From: Candidatus Pseudoruminococcus merdavium
GTDB lineage: Bacteria > Bacillota > Clostridia > Oscillospirales > Ruminococcaceae
NCBI GenBank assembly: GCA_904419745.1
Contig: CAJFSS010000005.1
Span: 62,001 to 126,000, forward strand
Length of the DNA stretch: 64,000 nt
Direction of reading: 5' to 3'
Shown: positions 17,975-25,758 of the stretch, piece after piece
How the letters are laid out: the number at the start of each line of letters is the position of its first letter
How positions within the stretch are numbered: position 1 is the first letter of the stretch
Notes under the pieces: generated by a model
What the model was told of the DNA's origin: nothing
Databases searched by the model: none
What the model saw: only the letters and a program-made list of their open reading frames with translations
Program-made: the position numbers and the translations under genes

Positions 17975-18229
17975 CTAGGGCAATAGCGCCCGCAGGCTGT
18001 CAAACAGGATTGACCTTGTATCCGGATGGGACAGGCAGAACAGCCCGATTGTTGCAAGTGCCCATAATACAGCTGATAATATCAGATGTATTACAGAGGG
18101 AAGGAATCCTTCCCGGTGTATGACCACTGTTTTCCCTTTCCCGGCATGGTATTTTTCCCTCAGGCGTTCCTGCTTCTGCTCCTGCCTTTTCTGCTGCTCA
18201 TAGGCTCCGTAAATGGGTTTTAGTTTCAT
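17975..18229 (-). CDS. Small membrane protein coupled to the CpaE-like gene
   Basis: This 84-residue protein has a charged, Q/K/E/R-rich N-terminal half (probably helical) and one hydrophobic segment at about residues 46-65. Its ATG overlaps the stop codon of the CpaE-like gene (ATGA) and has AGGAGG upstream, so the two are translationally coupled. The function is unknown. The coupling suggests it is a membrane partner for the P-loop protein. Confidence 0.6.
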   Translation of the reverse strand: MKLKPIYGAYEQQKRQEQKQERLREKYHAGKGKTVVIHREGFLPSVIHLILSAVLWALATIGLFCLSHPDTRSILFDSLRALLP

Positions 18230-19293
18230 TTCCTCCAGAACCTCCTGAAGAACCCGCGCTTTTTTTTCACAGGCGGGACAACGTCCGGCTGGATGATACG
18301 GGAAAATATCCCGTTGTTTTTCCCGGAGTAGACGAACATATCCGGTGTAAAATCAGGGAAAAACAGCCTGTCTGCTTTGGGCTTCATACCTTCCGTCAGC
18401 GTTTGGCGGGTATCCGAATCAGTGAAGGAAAAGAAATAGGAGACAGGGAGCCCATCGAGTACCGGGAGGTTCCGGATTAACACCTGTAAATCCCAGGGTG
18501 CGGCTGTACAGCACACCAGGACGTAGTCCTTGTCAAATACAGTATCGATATTGCGGTTTGTCAGTACACCGAAGTCGTAAACCGTATACTGGTATCCCTG
18601 TACAGGGCGGGAAAGAGCAGAAAGGTTCCCATAATAGAGATCGATCCCGTTAAAGCAAATCTTTTCCTCCTGGGCGGAAACACCTTCCACTTGTTCGGCA
18701 ATCGCGCGGACATGCCCGTGGTCATTGCGTTCCACATAGCTGGCGCTGTGCCCTGCAATCTGTAAATACCGGATGAGCTGGATACTTTGCGTAGTTGTCC
18801 CGCAGCGGGGGACAAGCCCGGCAACTGCAACTGTGACCCCGCCGGTATCGCCTTCTGGGGGAAGGGTCAGTTTCCGGGGTGGGGAAAGGAGCTTGGTTCC
18901 GTCCTGCATGGCGGGCAAGGGGGCAGGCTCTAACCCAAGCAGGGCGGATTCCAATTCCTGTTTTGCTTTCCCCAGCTGGGGAGAGAGGATAAAATATTTT
19001 ATACCAATCCCGGCAAGCTTATATAAAAGGTCGGTTCCGTCAAAACCAACTGCCAGGACAATGATTTCCTTTTGTCCAGCAGCCATCAGTTTTTCGAATC
19101 CGCCGAGAATATCTTCCGGCATGTTGTCCAGCCCATTGAGATCCACTACCAAACTGTCATAGTCTGGATTCATCAGGGAGCCTAGGGCGGTGGAAAAATT
19201 ATGCCCCTCGATGGACTCGACTTCATACCCCAGGCCAGCTGCCGCTTCATCCAAAATGGCGCGTCCCTGTTGTGTACCAAAATATCCGATCAA
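18226..19293 (-). CDS. CpaE-like MinD/ParA-superfamily protein with degenerate P-loop
   Basis: This protein of about 355 residues has an N-terminal receiver-like domain (about 1-120), a linker and a C-terminal SIMIBI-type P-loop fold (from about 145). This is the layout of CpaE proteins, which localise pilus or secretion machinery. The P-loop reads GLVPRCGTTTQS: the glycine and threonine framework remains, but the lysines of the usual KGGxGKT are absent, so ATP hydrolysis may be lost. The TTG at 19293 is chosen because GGAGG lies seven bases upstream, giving the N-terminus MIGYFGTQ. The ATG at 19314 would place the ribosome binding site inside the gene. The C-terminus is basic (KKKRGFFRRFWRK), consistent with membrane contact. 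Confidence 0.6.
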   Translation of the reverse strand: MIGYFGTQQGRAILDEAAAGLGYEVESIEGHNFSTALGSLMNPDYDSLVVDLNGLDNMPEDILGGFEKLMAAGQKEIIVLAVGFDGTDLLYKLAGIGIKYFILSPQLGKAKQELESALLGLEPAPLPAMQDGTKLLSPPRKLTLPPEGDTGGVTVAVAGLVPRCGTTTQSIQLIRYLQIAGHSASYVERNDHGHVRAIAEQVEGVSAQEEKICFNGIDLYYGNLSALSRPVQGYQYTVYDFGVLTNRNIDTVFDKDYVLVCCTAAPWDLQVLIRNLPVLDGLPVSYFFSFTDSDTRQTLTEGMKPKADRLFFPDFTPDMFVYSGKNNGIFSRIIQPDVVPPVKKKRGFFRRFWRK

Positions 19294-19319
19294 ATAGTTA
19301 CCTCCTTTTATCATGAGAA

Positions 19320-19350
19320 AAGGGCGCTGGAAATTTCCAGCGCCCTTTCA
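19320..19350 (-). terminator. Rho-independent terminator
   Basis: The stem AAAGGGCGCTGGAAA/TTTCCAGCGCCCTTT follows the small coiled-coil gene. Confidence 0.8.
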
Positions 19351-19364
19351 ATGACGAATTTCTG

Positions 19365-19670
19365 TTATCCCTGTTTTTGACCCCGCTCTGCCCGCAACAA
19401 TGCAATATCATAGGTGTTGTCCTTGGTAACGGCAATGTTGGCTTCCAGCTTTTTGTCAATCCGTTCCACCTTATCGGAAACCTCTCCAATTTTCTCATAT
19501 GCCTTCTCAAACATCTCCCCGACCGCCAGGTGGTCGGCTTTCATCTGTTCCCTGAGTTCGGAAAACTGCCGATCCATGCTCTCCTGCATGGAGTTCATCT
19601 GGTTTTGCATAGTACCAATCTGGTTTTGCATGGTTTCAAGTATTTGTAGGATTTTTTCTTCATTGTTCAT
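19365..19670 (-). CDS. Small coiled-coil protein
   Basis: This 101-residue, fully hydrophilic protein has repeated M-Q-N-Q motifs (residues 14-30) and heptad-like spacing along most of its length. It is predicted to form a parallel coiled coil. GGAGGG precedes the ATG. It lies between ParB and the CpaE-like gene. Small coiled-coil proteins of this type are frequent in conjugative elements and phages, but no specific role can be assigned. Confidence 0.6.
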   Translation of the reverse strand: MNNEEKILQILETMQNQIGTMQNQMNSMQESMDRQFSELREQMKADHLAVGEMFEKAYEKIGEVSDKVERIDKKLEANIAVTKDNTYDIALLRAERGQKQG

Positions 19671-19754
19671 ATTTCATCCCTCCAACAAGTTGCGGGTTTT
19701 CTTCATTTCCTGTCCCTATTATCCCATGTTTCAGGCAGGCCGTCAAGTATCCCA

Positions 19755-19787
19755 GAGGGGTTACTGCCCCCGGGGCAGTAACCCCTC
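19755..19787. promoter_or_regulatory. Copy 2 of the GC-rich palindrome (perfect, extended)
   Basis: GAGGGGTTACTGCCCC, one central C, and the exact complement form a perfect 33-base palindrome. It overlaps the last codons and stop of the ParB-like gene. No T run follows, so it is more likely a protein-binding site than a terminator. Confidence 0.6.
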
Positions 19788-20693
19788 CGAATCCGCCTGG
19801 TGGGCGGATTCAAAGTACATTTTCAATGCGTTTTCAATGATTTTTAGCCGCTCCTTTTTCGGTGTGCCCAAAGGGATATACCGGTTGACGATTTCTGCGG
19901 GTACGGCGGTAGGGGAGGTTTTTTTGCTGGATTTAGTTTTGCTTTTTCCACCTTTTAGTTTCCTTCCGGAAATATCCAAGATAATTTCCTGGGCTTTTGC
20001 TTCATTGACCGGTTCCGCGGTTCCCTCTAGGAGTGCAAGTGCGGTTTCCTGCTGGCTGTCCGTCAACCCGGCAAATTTCTCTCCTGCTTTGACTGTGAGC
20101 TGTCCACTGTCGATTTTGGCAAGAAGGGGATCGCTGAGGCGACCCAATTTGAGATATCGGTAAAAAGTCCTCTCCTGCATACCGTTTTGGGCTGCGATGG
20201 ATTGGATGGTTGCCGTATTATGTTTTTCCAGCGCCCGCAGGGCTTTCACAGTTTCAGACACTTTTGGTTCCCGCCGGAAAAGGTTTGAATAGATTAGGAT
20301 ATCCCGTGCAGTTTCGTGCGAACAGTTCAGCAGGCGGCAGGGGATTTCCTCCAGGCCGGCCAGTTTTGCAGCCTCTGTTCGGTTGCGCCCGTCATACAGG
20401 ATATATTGCGTTTTATCAGGGGAATACTCCTGCATGGAAGGTTCCGCAGGGAGGACGAGACAGGGCTGTAAAACCCCTACCTCACGGATGTTTTCCGCTA
20501 AAAATTGCAGTTGCCCTTCCTCCCACATTTCGTATTCTTGCCCCTGGACATAATGCAGGCAGTCAATGGGGACTGTAAAGTCCCTGTTTTGACGTGTCAT
20601 CCCCTGGAATGGGGCTGGTTCCTGATATCCAAACGATACCTTGTTTGCCTCTTCCATAGTAGGGATTGACGGTGCGGTAAATTTCATTTTCAT
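19761..20693 (-). CDS. parB: ParB-family partition protein
   Basis: This 310-residue protein has an N-terminal ParB/Srx-type domain with the box YDGRNRTEAAKLAG at about residues 95-115, followed by a helix-turn-helix region (about 160-205, I-A-A-Q-N-G-M-Q-E-R-T-F-Y-R-Y-L). This is the CTPase plus DNA-binding layout of chromosome and plasmid partition proteins. It probably binds a centromere on the element and works with the adjacent ParA to keep the excised form stable. The ATG overlaps the ParA stop codon. The palindrome at its 3' end is a candidate binding site. Confidence 0.85.
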   Translation of the reverse strand: MKMKFTAPSIPTMEEANKVSFGYQEPAPFQGMTRQNRDFTVPIDCLHYVQGQEYEMWEEGQLQFLAENIREVGVLQPCLVLPAEPSMQEYSPDKTQYILYDGRNRTEAAKLAGLEEIPCRLLNCSHETARDILIYSNLFRREPKVSETVKALRALEKHNTATIQSIAAQNGMQERTFYRYLKLGRLSDPLLAKIDSGQLTVKAGEKFAGLTDSQQETALALLEGTAEPVNEAKAQEIILDISGRKLKGGKSKTKSSKKTSPTAVPAEIVNRYIPLGTPKKERLKIIENALKMYFESAHQADSEGLLPRGQ

Positions 20694-21463
20694 TCTTTCC
20701 CACTCCTTGTAATGATTTCATCCGTTAGTTTTAAAAGCTGTTTTTTAGCTTCCCCTCCGGGTACACAGTGTACGCTGCGTTTTTCATTCAGGGAATTTGC
20801 ATAGTCCGCATACCGGCTGATGGTCTGCTGGAAAGCAAGTTCCGGATAAGCGGTATGAATGGCTTCTACTACGCCTTTGTGTGCATTATATCTTGGATCA
20901 TACATAGTACAGACAATTCCTAGGATATGTGCATGGTGCTTTTGGCACTGTAAAAAGGTAGGATAGAGTTGATCCAAAGCGTACTCTTCCGTCTGCGCTG
21001 GGATAATGACGCCATCCGCTGCGGCCAACGCATTATCAACAATCAGGTCGAGCGCCGGTTTGCAATCGATTAGGATATAGTCATATCTATTGCAGACAGG
21101 ATCAGACAGGATTTCCCGCAAAACGGATGTATAGTTTGGGTATTGGCTGATAGAACCAGATACACCGGCCATCATGATATTGGATGGGATATAGTCCACC
21201 TGTTCTGCTTCCCATGTACGGATTGCCTCCATGAGATTGTTACTGAGTCCGGAAATATGGTTTGTAATAATATTGTACAAGGTTGGGCGCTTATCCGGCA
21301 CTAAGTACCCCATAGAGGTACTCATGTTTGCCTGTGGATCAATATCGACTGCAAGTATCCGGTATCCTTTTCGTACCAATGTGGCGGCCAAATTGATTGT
21401 CATGGTTGTTTTCCCGACCCCTCCTTTTTGCTGGCAAATTGCAATGACATACGGCTTTTTCAT
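20690..21463 (-). CDS. parA: ParA-family partition ATPase
   Basis: This 257-residue protein has a deviant Walker A, KGGVGKTT, at residues 13-20. It also has the switch motif DIDPQANMS and a DYILIDCKPALD Walker B region. It is a ParA/Soj ATPase that moves or segregates DNA together with ParB. The ATG at 21463 is supported by AGGAGG eight bases upstream; a further in-frame start at 21523 is not. It is the first gene of the parAB operon and lies right behind the integrase terminator. Confidence 0.92.
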   Translation of the reverse strand: MKKPYVIAICQQKGGVGKTTMTINLAATLVRKGYRILAVDIDPQANMSTSMGYLVPDKRPTLYNIITNHISGLSNNLMEAIRTWEAEQVDYIPSNIMMAGVSGSISQYPNYTSVLREILSDPVCNRYDYILIDCKPALDLIVDNALAAADGVIIPAQTEEYALDQLYPTFLQCQKHHAHILGIVCTMYDPRYNAHKGVVEAIHTAYPELAFQQTISRYADYANSLNEKRSVHCVPGGEAKKQLLKLTDEIITRSGKE

Positions 21464-21495
21464 GTTTGTTTCCTCCTGTTTTTTGGTATATAAAA

Positions 21496-21533
21496 AACCC
21501 GATAAACGGCACGGCTGAGCCATTTATCGGGTT
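21496..21533 (-). terminator. Rho-independent terminator after the integrase
   Basis: The stem AAACCCGATAAA/TTTATCGGGTTT has an inner GGC/GCC pairing, followed on the minus strand by a T run. Confidence 0.8.
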
Positions 21534-21553
21534 TACTGCCCCTGGGGCAGTTG
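21533..21553. promoter_or_regulatory. Copy 3 of the GC-rich palindrome
   Basis: ACTGCCCC, T, GGGGCAGT (21535-21551) is perfect and only the outer two bases deviate. It lies between the integrase stop codon and parA. Confidence 0.55.
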
Positions 21554-22486
21554 TTAGCATGATGAACATAGCATAAAATCTTTGACTGATTTTGCTTCAA
21601 TTATGTCATCTGAATCGTTTAGCAAAGCAATTGCTTTTTTGAGTTCTTCATCATTAGTGTGTACATACTGACGTATTGTAAAAGCTACATCAGAATGTCC
21701 CATCAATTTCGCAAGTGCAGCATAATTTTTTAATCCGTTTTCGATTAACCTAGTTGCAAAAGTGTGCCTGCAACGATGGAGATTAAAATCAGGAATTCCA
21801 GTTTCCCGTCTCATACGGTTTACCATTTTTCTGACAGCAGAGGGGGTAATCGTATTTCCTACCATACTAACAAACACATGTGCAGTGTAGGGGAATCGGG
21901 CGATTTGTTTTAAAAGGATTTGTTCAGTCAATGGGATCATAGGGATTTCACGGATTCCGGATACTGTCTTGGATTTTCTTATCTTTATCATTTTTCTATG
22001 GAAGTCCAAATCGGATTTACATAGACTTTCAAGTTCGTTTCTCCTTAATCCGGTGTTTAAATCAAAAAGGATCATATCTCCGTAATATTCATATCGGCAC
22101 ACAGATTCTATTTTTTTCTGTTCTTCCCGGGTAAATTCCTTTACAACCTTTGTCCGTGCTTTGGGAATATAAATGCCTGATGTCGGTACTGTATAAGGGA
22201 TATGTAAATTGCGGTATGCTGTTTGAAAAGCACCATTAAGAATTATCCGGACTTTTTCAATGGATGATTTGCTATAGTTCATTTGACTTGGCAAAATGTT
22301 GAGGAATAGCTGGATTTGTGCTTCGCTATATTCTGTAATCGGGCCATTTGGAAGATTCATTTTTATTACGGCTACAGCCCGTTCATAACCTTTTAGAGTG
22401 ATTTCTTTGATTTTGGGCTTTTCATATATTTCAATAAAATTGTCTAATGCAGAATAAAGAGTTGTAAAATCGGGTGTATTGATCAT
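21554..22486 (-). CDS. int: Tyrosine recombinase/integrase
   Basis: This 310-residue site-specific recombinase integrates and excises the element. It has an N-terminal SAM-like DNA-binding domain (about 1-105) and a catalytic domain with all expected residues: R148 in TGLR, K173, H237-x-x-R240 in HRCR, H264 in GHSD and the nucleophile Y274. It is the outermost gene, about 120 bp from the tRNA fragment, the usual place for an integrase. An AT-rich region between gene and att site probably holds arm-type sites and the promoter (TATAAT near 22542). The enzyme appears intact, so the element may still be able to move. Confidence 0.93.
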   Translation of the reverse strand: MINTPDFTTLYSALDNFIEIYEKPKIKEITLKGYERAVAVIKMNLPNGPITEYSEAQIQLFLNILPSQMNYSKSSIEKVRIILNGAFQTAYRNLHIPYTVPTSGIYIPKARTKVVKEFTREEQKKIESVCRYEYYGDMILFDLNTGLRRNELESLCKSDLDFHRKMIKIRKSKTVSGIREIPMIPLTEQILLKQIARFPYTAHVFVSMVGNTITPSAVRKMVNRMRRETGIPDFNLHRCRHTFATRLIENGLKNYAALAKLMGHSDVAFTIRQYVHTNDEELKKAIALLNDSDDIIEAKSVKDFMLCSSC

Positions 22487-22605
22487 AATGATTACCTGCT
22501 TATCTGATTATTTTGGCATTTTATATAATAGATTACTTTTATTATATCAAACTTTTTTGGGTAAATAAACCATAATAAGGGAAAAATATGTAGTGAATAT
22601 AAAAG

Positions 22606-22650
22606 CTTTTAATCAAAGGGTCCGGAGTTCGAATCTCCGATGGTTCACCA
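22606..22650 (+). other. attR: 3' fragment of tRNA-Lys(UUU)
   Basis: The sequence runs from a CTTTTAA anticodon loop (anticodon TTT) through the 3' anticodon strand, variable loop GGGTC, T-arm CGGAGTTCGAATCTCCG and acceptor strand to CCA. The bases to its left cannot form the 5' half of the anticodon stem. It is therefore the displaced 3' part of a tRNA gene whose 5' part should lie at the other end of the element. The crossover in the anticodon loop is typical for tyrosine integrases. Confidence 0.8.
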
Positions 22651-22658
22651 TTTTATGT

Positions 22659-22697
22659 AGAAAGCAAACTCAGTTTTATGAGTTTGCTTTCTTTTTT
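22659..22697 (+). terminator. Original terminator of the tRNA-Lys gene
   Basis: AGAAAGCAAACTCA pairs with TGAGTTTGCTTTCT and is followed by a T run. It lies nine bases after the CCA end, which supports that end as the original chromosomal tRNA 3' terminus. Confidence 0.8.
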
Positions 22698-22842
22698 GTT
22701 TTCAACAGAATCTCCGGCTGTGTGGGAATGACAAAGCTATGGCATCCTATATAAAAACGTAGTGACAATGACAGAAAACCGAAATACCAAAGCAAGTATT
22801 GTCAACAACATGGAAAAGTGAAGATGCACAGCATAAGAGCTC

Positions 22843-22882
22843 AAAAAAGTCCCTCTCACTCAATCCTGAGCGAGAGGGACTT
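22843..22882 (-). terminator. Terminator after lipoprotein copy 1
   Basis: A 16-base-pair stem (AAGTCCCTCTC arms) is followed on the minus strand by a T run. Confidence 0.8.
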
Positions 22883-22886
22883 GCGC

Positions 22887-24181
22887 TTATAGTTCCTGCA
22901 AATAGATATCCGTCTTGTCGCTGAGCTGCTTGGAAAATTCCTCCACCGTTATTTTGTCATTGAGATATTCTTGCCATAGCGGCCAAAATATTTCATTGCT
23001 GAATTTACCGTCCAAATAGGTTTGGATATCAAAGTCGTTGTTTAAGAGTTCTTGGTATTGTGCAATGCTTTGTTGAGCGCGGCTTCCCAATGGAGTGGCG
23101 GCCTGGATTCTGGCTTGCAGAGCCTGGTTGTGGACAGGGACAAAATTGACTTTAAATTGATCGGCCTGTGTGGTCTCGCTGAGAACCCATTGGATGAATT
23201 TGAAGGCCCGTTCTCCGTTTGGAGAATTGGCATTGATGGCAAGACTTCCATAAGGTTGCGCAAGATATCCTCCAGAATCCTCTTTTTTTCTCCATATAGT
23301 AATACATGATCATTTTCATTTAGCGATAATTCTGTACTAGCAAGCATATTACAAATTAGCTCTGGGCTTTCTTGGCCAAACATATAGTTAAAAATGTAGT
23401 CGTCCGAAGACGAAGATAGTTGTAAATTTAGTTGTTTATAAACTTCGACAATTTGTTTGAATTCCTCGGAGTTATAGGAGTGTGTTTTGTGTTCAAAATC
23501 GATGAAGTCATTTGCGCAAAATTCCATTGCTGGTGAGGAACTGAATAATTTTTTATTTTCCAGTTCCAACTTTTCTTGATATGGGAGTAATTCACCTAAT
23601 CGATTGTGTACAATACTGGTGTCTTTTGGAATCCCATATTGATTTAAGGTTTCCTCTGTAGTTATATAAGCTGCTACACCGTACATGTAAGGGATGAGAT
23701 AGCGTTTCCCTTGATACATTCCATACTCCATAATGGAGGAGTTGTATTGTCCCCAGTCCATTGGGTATTTGTTGAAATAGTAGTCCAGATTTTGAAAAGC
23801 TCCGTTACTCAAGACGCTTTGCAAACTCGAATAGAAGTTTTGAGGGTCAATAAGGAATAAATCCGGCCCTCCGCCGGAAAGGATATCTGTGGTAAGCTGA
23901 GTTTGACTATTTTCAAAATCAGGATTGGAAATATCGCTTGCAGCACCATAGGATTGAATGATAATCTGATCTTTTTCATCTGCCTGAGCGTTATAGTTAT
24001 CAATCAGTCTCTTTTGATAAGGATCAGGATCATCTTCTCTACAATAAATGGTAAGTTTTCTGCCATTGTCTCTAGTATGCTTTGGCGTGTTGGGGTCTTT
24101 GTTGGTATTACATCCAGTTAATAGAGAAACGCACAGCAGAAGCCCAAGTATCATGCTGAATATCCGACAGCTTCTTTTCAT
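22887..24181 (-). pseudogene. Extracellular solute-binding lipoprotein, copy 1, frameshifted at an A7 tract
   Basis: The N-terminus is a lipoprotein signal with lipobox LTGC (Cys24), followed by a family-1-type solute-binding fold (ILSGGGPDLFLIDP motif, then a Y/N-rich body). The frame is lost at 23283-23289, where seven A residues (minus strand) give GAA-AAA-AAG. Reading shifts and stops at 23042. The correct C-terminal frame continues to 22887 and matches copy 2. One more A, or a -1 ribosomal slip on A-AAA-AAG, would restore a 431-residue protein. It has its own promoter and terminator. No permease or ATPase genes are nearby, so the ligand is unknown. It could be decayed or slippage-regulated. 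Confidence 0.8.
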
Positions 24182-24252
24182 ATGGATTCCTCCTTTGTGA
24201 AGAATTGCCTTTGAATAGTGAGTAATGTGGAAAAATATTATATTTTATACCA

Positions 24253-24281
24253 ATTATAGCAAAAAAGCTTTGGATAATCAA
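24253..24281 (-). promoter_or_regulatory. Promoter for lipoprotein copy 1
   Basis: On the minus strand, TTGATT (24276-24281), 17 bases, TATAAT (24253-24258). It is followed about 70 bases later by an AAAGGAGG ribosome binding site. Confidence 0.75.
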
Positions 24282-24292
24282 CAAAAATCGAC

Positions 24293-24332
24293 AAAAAAGC
24301 CCCTTTCCCTCATAATTGAGGGAAAGGGGCTT
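24293..24332 (-). terminator. Terminator after lipoprotein copy 2
   Basis: AAGCCCCTTTCCCTCA/TGAGGGAAAGGGGCTT with a three-base loop is followed on the minus strand by a T run. Confidence 0.85.
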
Positions 24333-24336
24333 GTGC

Positions 24337-25645
24337 TTATAGTTCCTGCAAATAGATATCCGTCTTGTCGCTGAGCTGCTTGGAAAATTCCTCCACGGTT
24401 ATTTTGTCGTCACGATAGTTTTTCCATAGTGGATATAGAATCTCTTCATAAAACTTCATATCCAAATAAGTTTGGATATCGAAGTCATTGTTCAAAAGTT
24501 CCTGATATTGTGCAATGCCTTCCTGGGCTTGGCTTCCCAATGGAGTGGCAGCTTGGATTCTGGTCTGCAGAGCTTGCTTGTGGACAGGGGTAAAATTGAC
24601 TTTAAATTGATCGGCTTGTGTAGTTTCGCTGAGAACCCATTGGATGAATTTGAAAGCCCGTTCCCCGTTCGGTGAATTGGCATTGATGGCAAGACTACTC
24701 TCTGGTGTAGATAAGTAATTACCAGAGTTTGTTTGTTTCCCACCCAATATAATAACGGGATCTTCTGTGTTGATAATTTCTTGTAGATTAGTAATATATT
24801 CAGGTCTACCCATACCCAGCATATTTTTAAAAATACAGTTCTTTCCATCCGATTTTTTTGAAGAAAAGGCTTTATAAATTTCAGCTGTTTGTTTGAATTC
24901 CTCAGAATCATAAGAATGGGTTTTATGTTCATAGTCAATAAAGTCATTAAAACGATATTCAATTGCTGGCGGAAGATTAAAGAGATTTTCCCCACCCTGT
25001 TCCGCTTTTTTCTGATAGGGAAGTAATTCACTTAATCGATCGTGTACAATGTTGACATCTTGTGGTATTCCGTATTTCTCTAAAGTTTCCACTGTAGAAA
25101 TATAGATCTCTGGCTCATACATATAGGGAATGAGATAGCGTTTTCCCTGGTATATTCCATACTCCATAATGGAGGAGTTGTATTGTCCCCAATCCATAGG
25201 GTATTTGTTAAAATAATAGTCCAGATTTTGAAAAGCCCCTTTACTGACAGTACTCTGTAAATTATAAATCATGTTGAACGGATCGATTAAAAATAAATCT
25301 GGTCCTCCGCCGGAAAGAATCTCTGTTGCAAGTTGTGTCTGAGCATCTCCAGAACCCTCGTCGGAAATGTGTCTGAGCATCTCCAGAACCCTCGTCGGAA
25401 ATGTCACTTGCAGCGCCATAAGACTGAATTTCAATCTGATCTTTTTCGTCTGCTTGTGCATTATAGTTATCAATCAGCCTCTTTTGATAGGGATCATCTT
25501 CTGTACAATAAATGGTGAGCTTTCTGCCGTTGTCCCTTGTGTGCTTCGGTGCGTTGGGGTCTTTATTGGTATTACATCCAGTCAACAGAGAAATGCATAA
25601 CAAAAGCCCGAGTATTATGCTGAATATCCGATAGCTTCTTTTCAT
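24337..25645 (-). pseudogene. Extracellular solute-binding lipoprotein, copy 2, disrupted by a 34-bp tandem duplication
   Basis: This is a close paralogue of copy 1, with nearly identical signal peptide (lipobox LTGC), N-terminus and C-terminus but a diverged middle. The N-terminal frame runs from ATG 25645 to the duplication at 25335-25402 and then goes out of frame, because 34 is not a multiple of three. The remaining frame is open from there to 24337. Removing one repeat unit would restore a 424-residue protein reading GSGDAQTQLATEILSGGGP through the junction. The ribosome binding site AAAGGAGG is intact. It lies about 110 bp downstream of the peptide precursor gene and may be cotranscribed with it. 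Direct-repeat duplications of this kind can be lost by slippage, so the defect may be reversible. Confidence 0.8.
25335..25402. repeat. 34-bp perfect tandem duplication
   Basis: Two identical 34-base units at 25335-25368 and 25369-25402, each beginning GTGTCTGAGC. They cause the frameshift in lipoprotein copy 2. Confidence 0.95.
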
Positions 25646-25758
25646 ATGGATTCCTCCTTTCTATTAACAATTTTTATTAAATTATATCGATATCTATGCT
25701 CAGAATATATTGGATAAAAGCAGGGGCACATTGTCTAATTCATTTGGATTATAAAATT

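Larger units (their letters stand above)
1..22605. mobile_element. Integrative and conjugative element (right-hand part)
   Basis: An uninterrupted minus-strand block holds integrase, ParA/ParB, a primase-like replication protein, surface adhesins and type IV secretion genes (VirB2, VirD4, VirB6, PrgI and VirB4 types). It ends on the right at a 3' fragment of a tRNA-Lys gene. That is the usual layout of a clostridial conjugative element integrated by a tyrosine recombinase. The left end, the relaxase and the reconstituted tRNA are not in the window. The exact right crossover is inferred to lie in the tRNA anticodon loop near 22606. Confidence 0.88.

Noticed and set aside
17767-18057. N-terminal extension of the repeat-rich surface protein
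   Set aside because: The frame is open, but it contains the inverted repeat and promoter, has no ribosome binding site, and the ATG at 17766 has a good one followed by a typical membrane anchor.
19414-20163. 249-residue plus-strand open frame
   Set aside because: It lies antisense to parB and the coiled-coil gene; composition is rich in Ser, Phe and Cys with no motif.
22590-22650. Complete tRNA gene
   Set aside because: The bases left of 22606 do not pair with the anticodon stem and there is no D-arm or acceptor 5' strand; only the 3' part is present.
22887-23090. Separate 67-residue gene
   Set aside because: It is the C-terminal end of lipoprotein copy 1 in the shifted frame and matches the end of copy 2.
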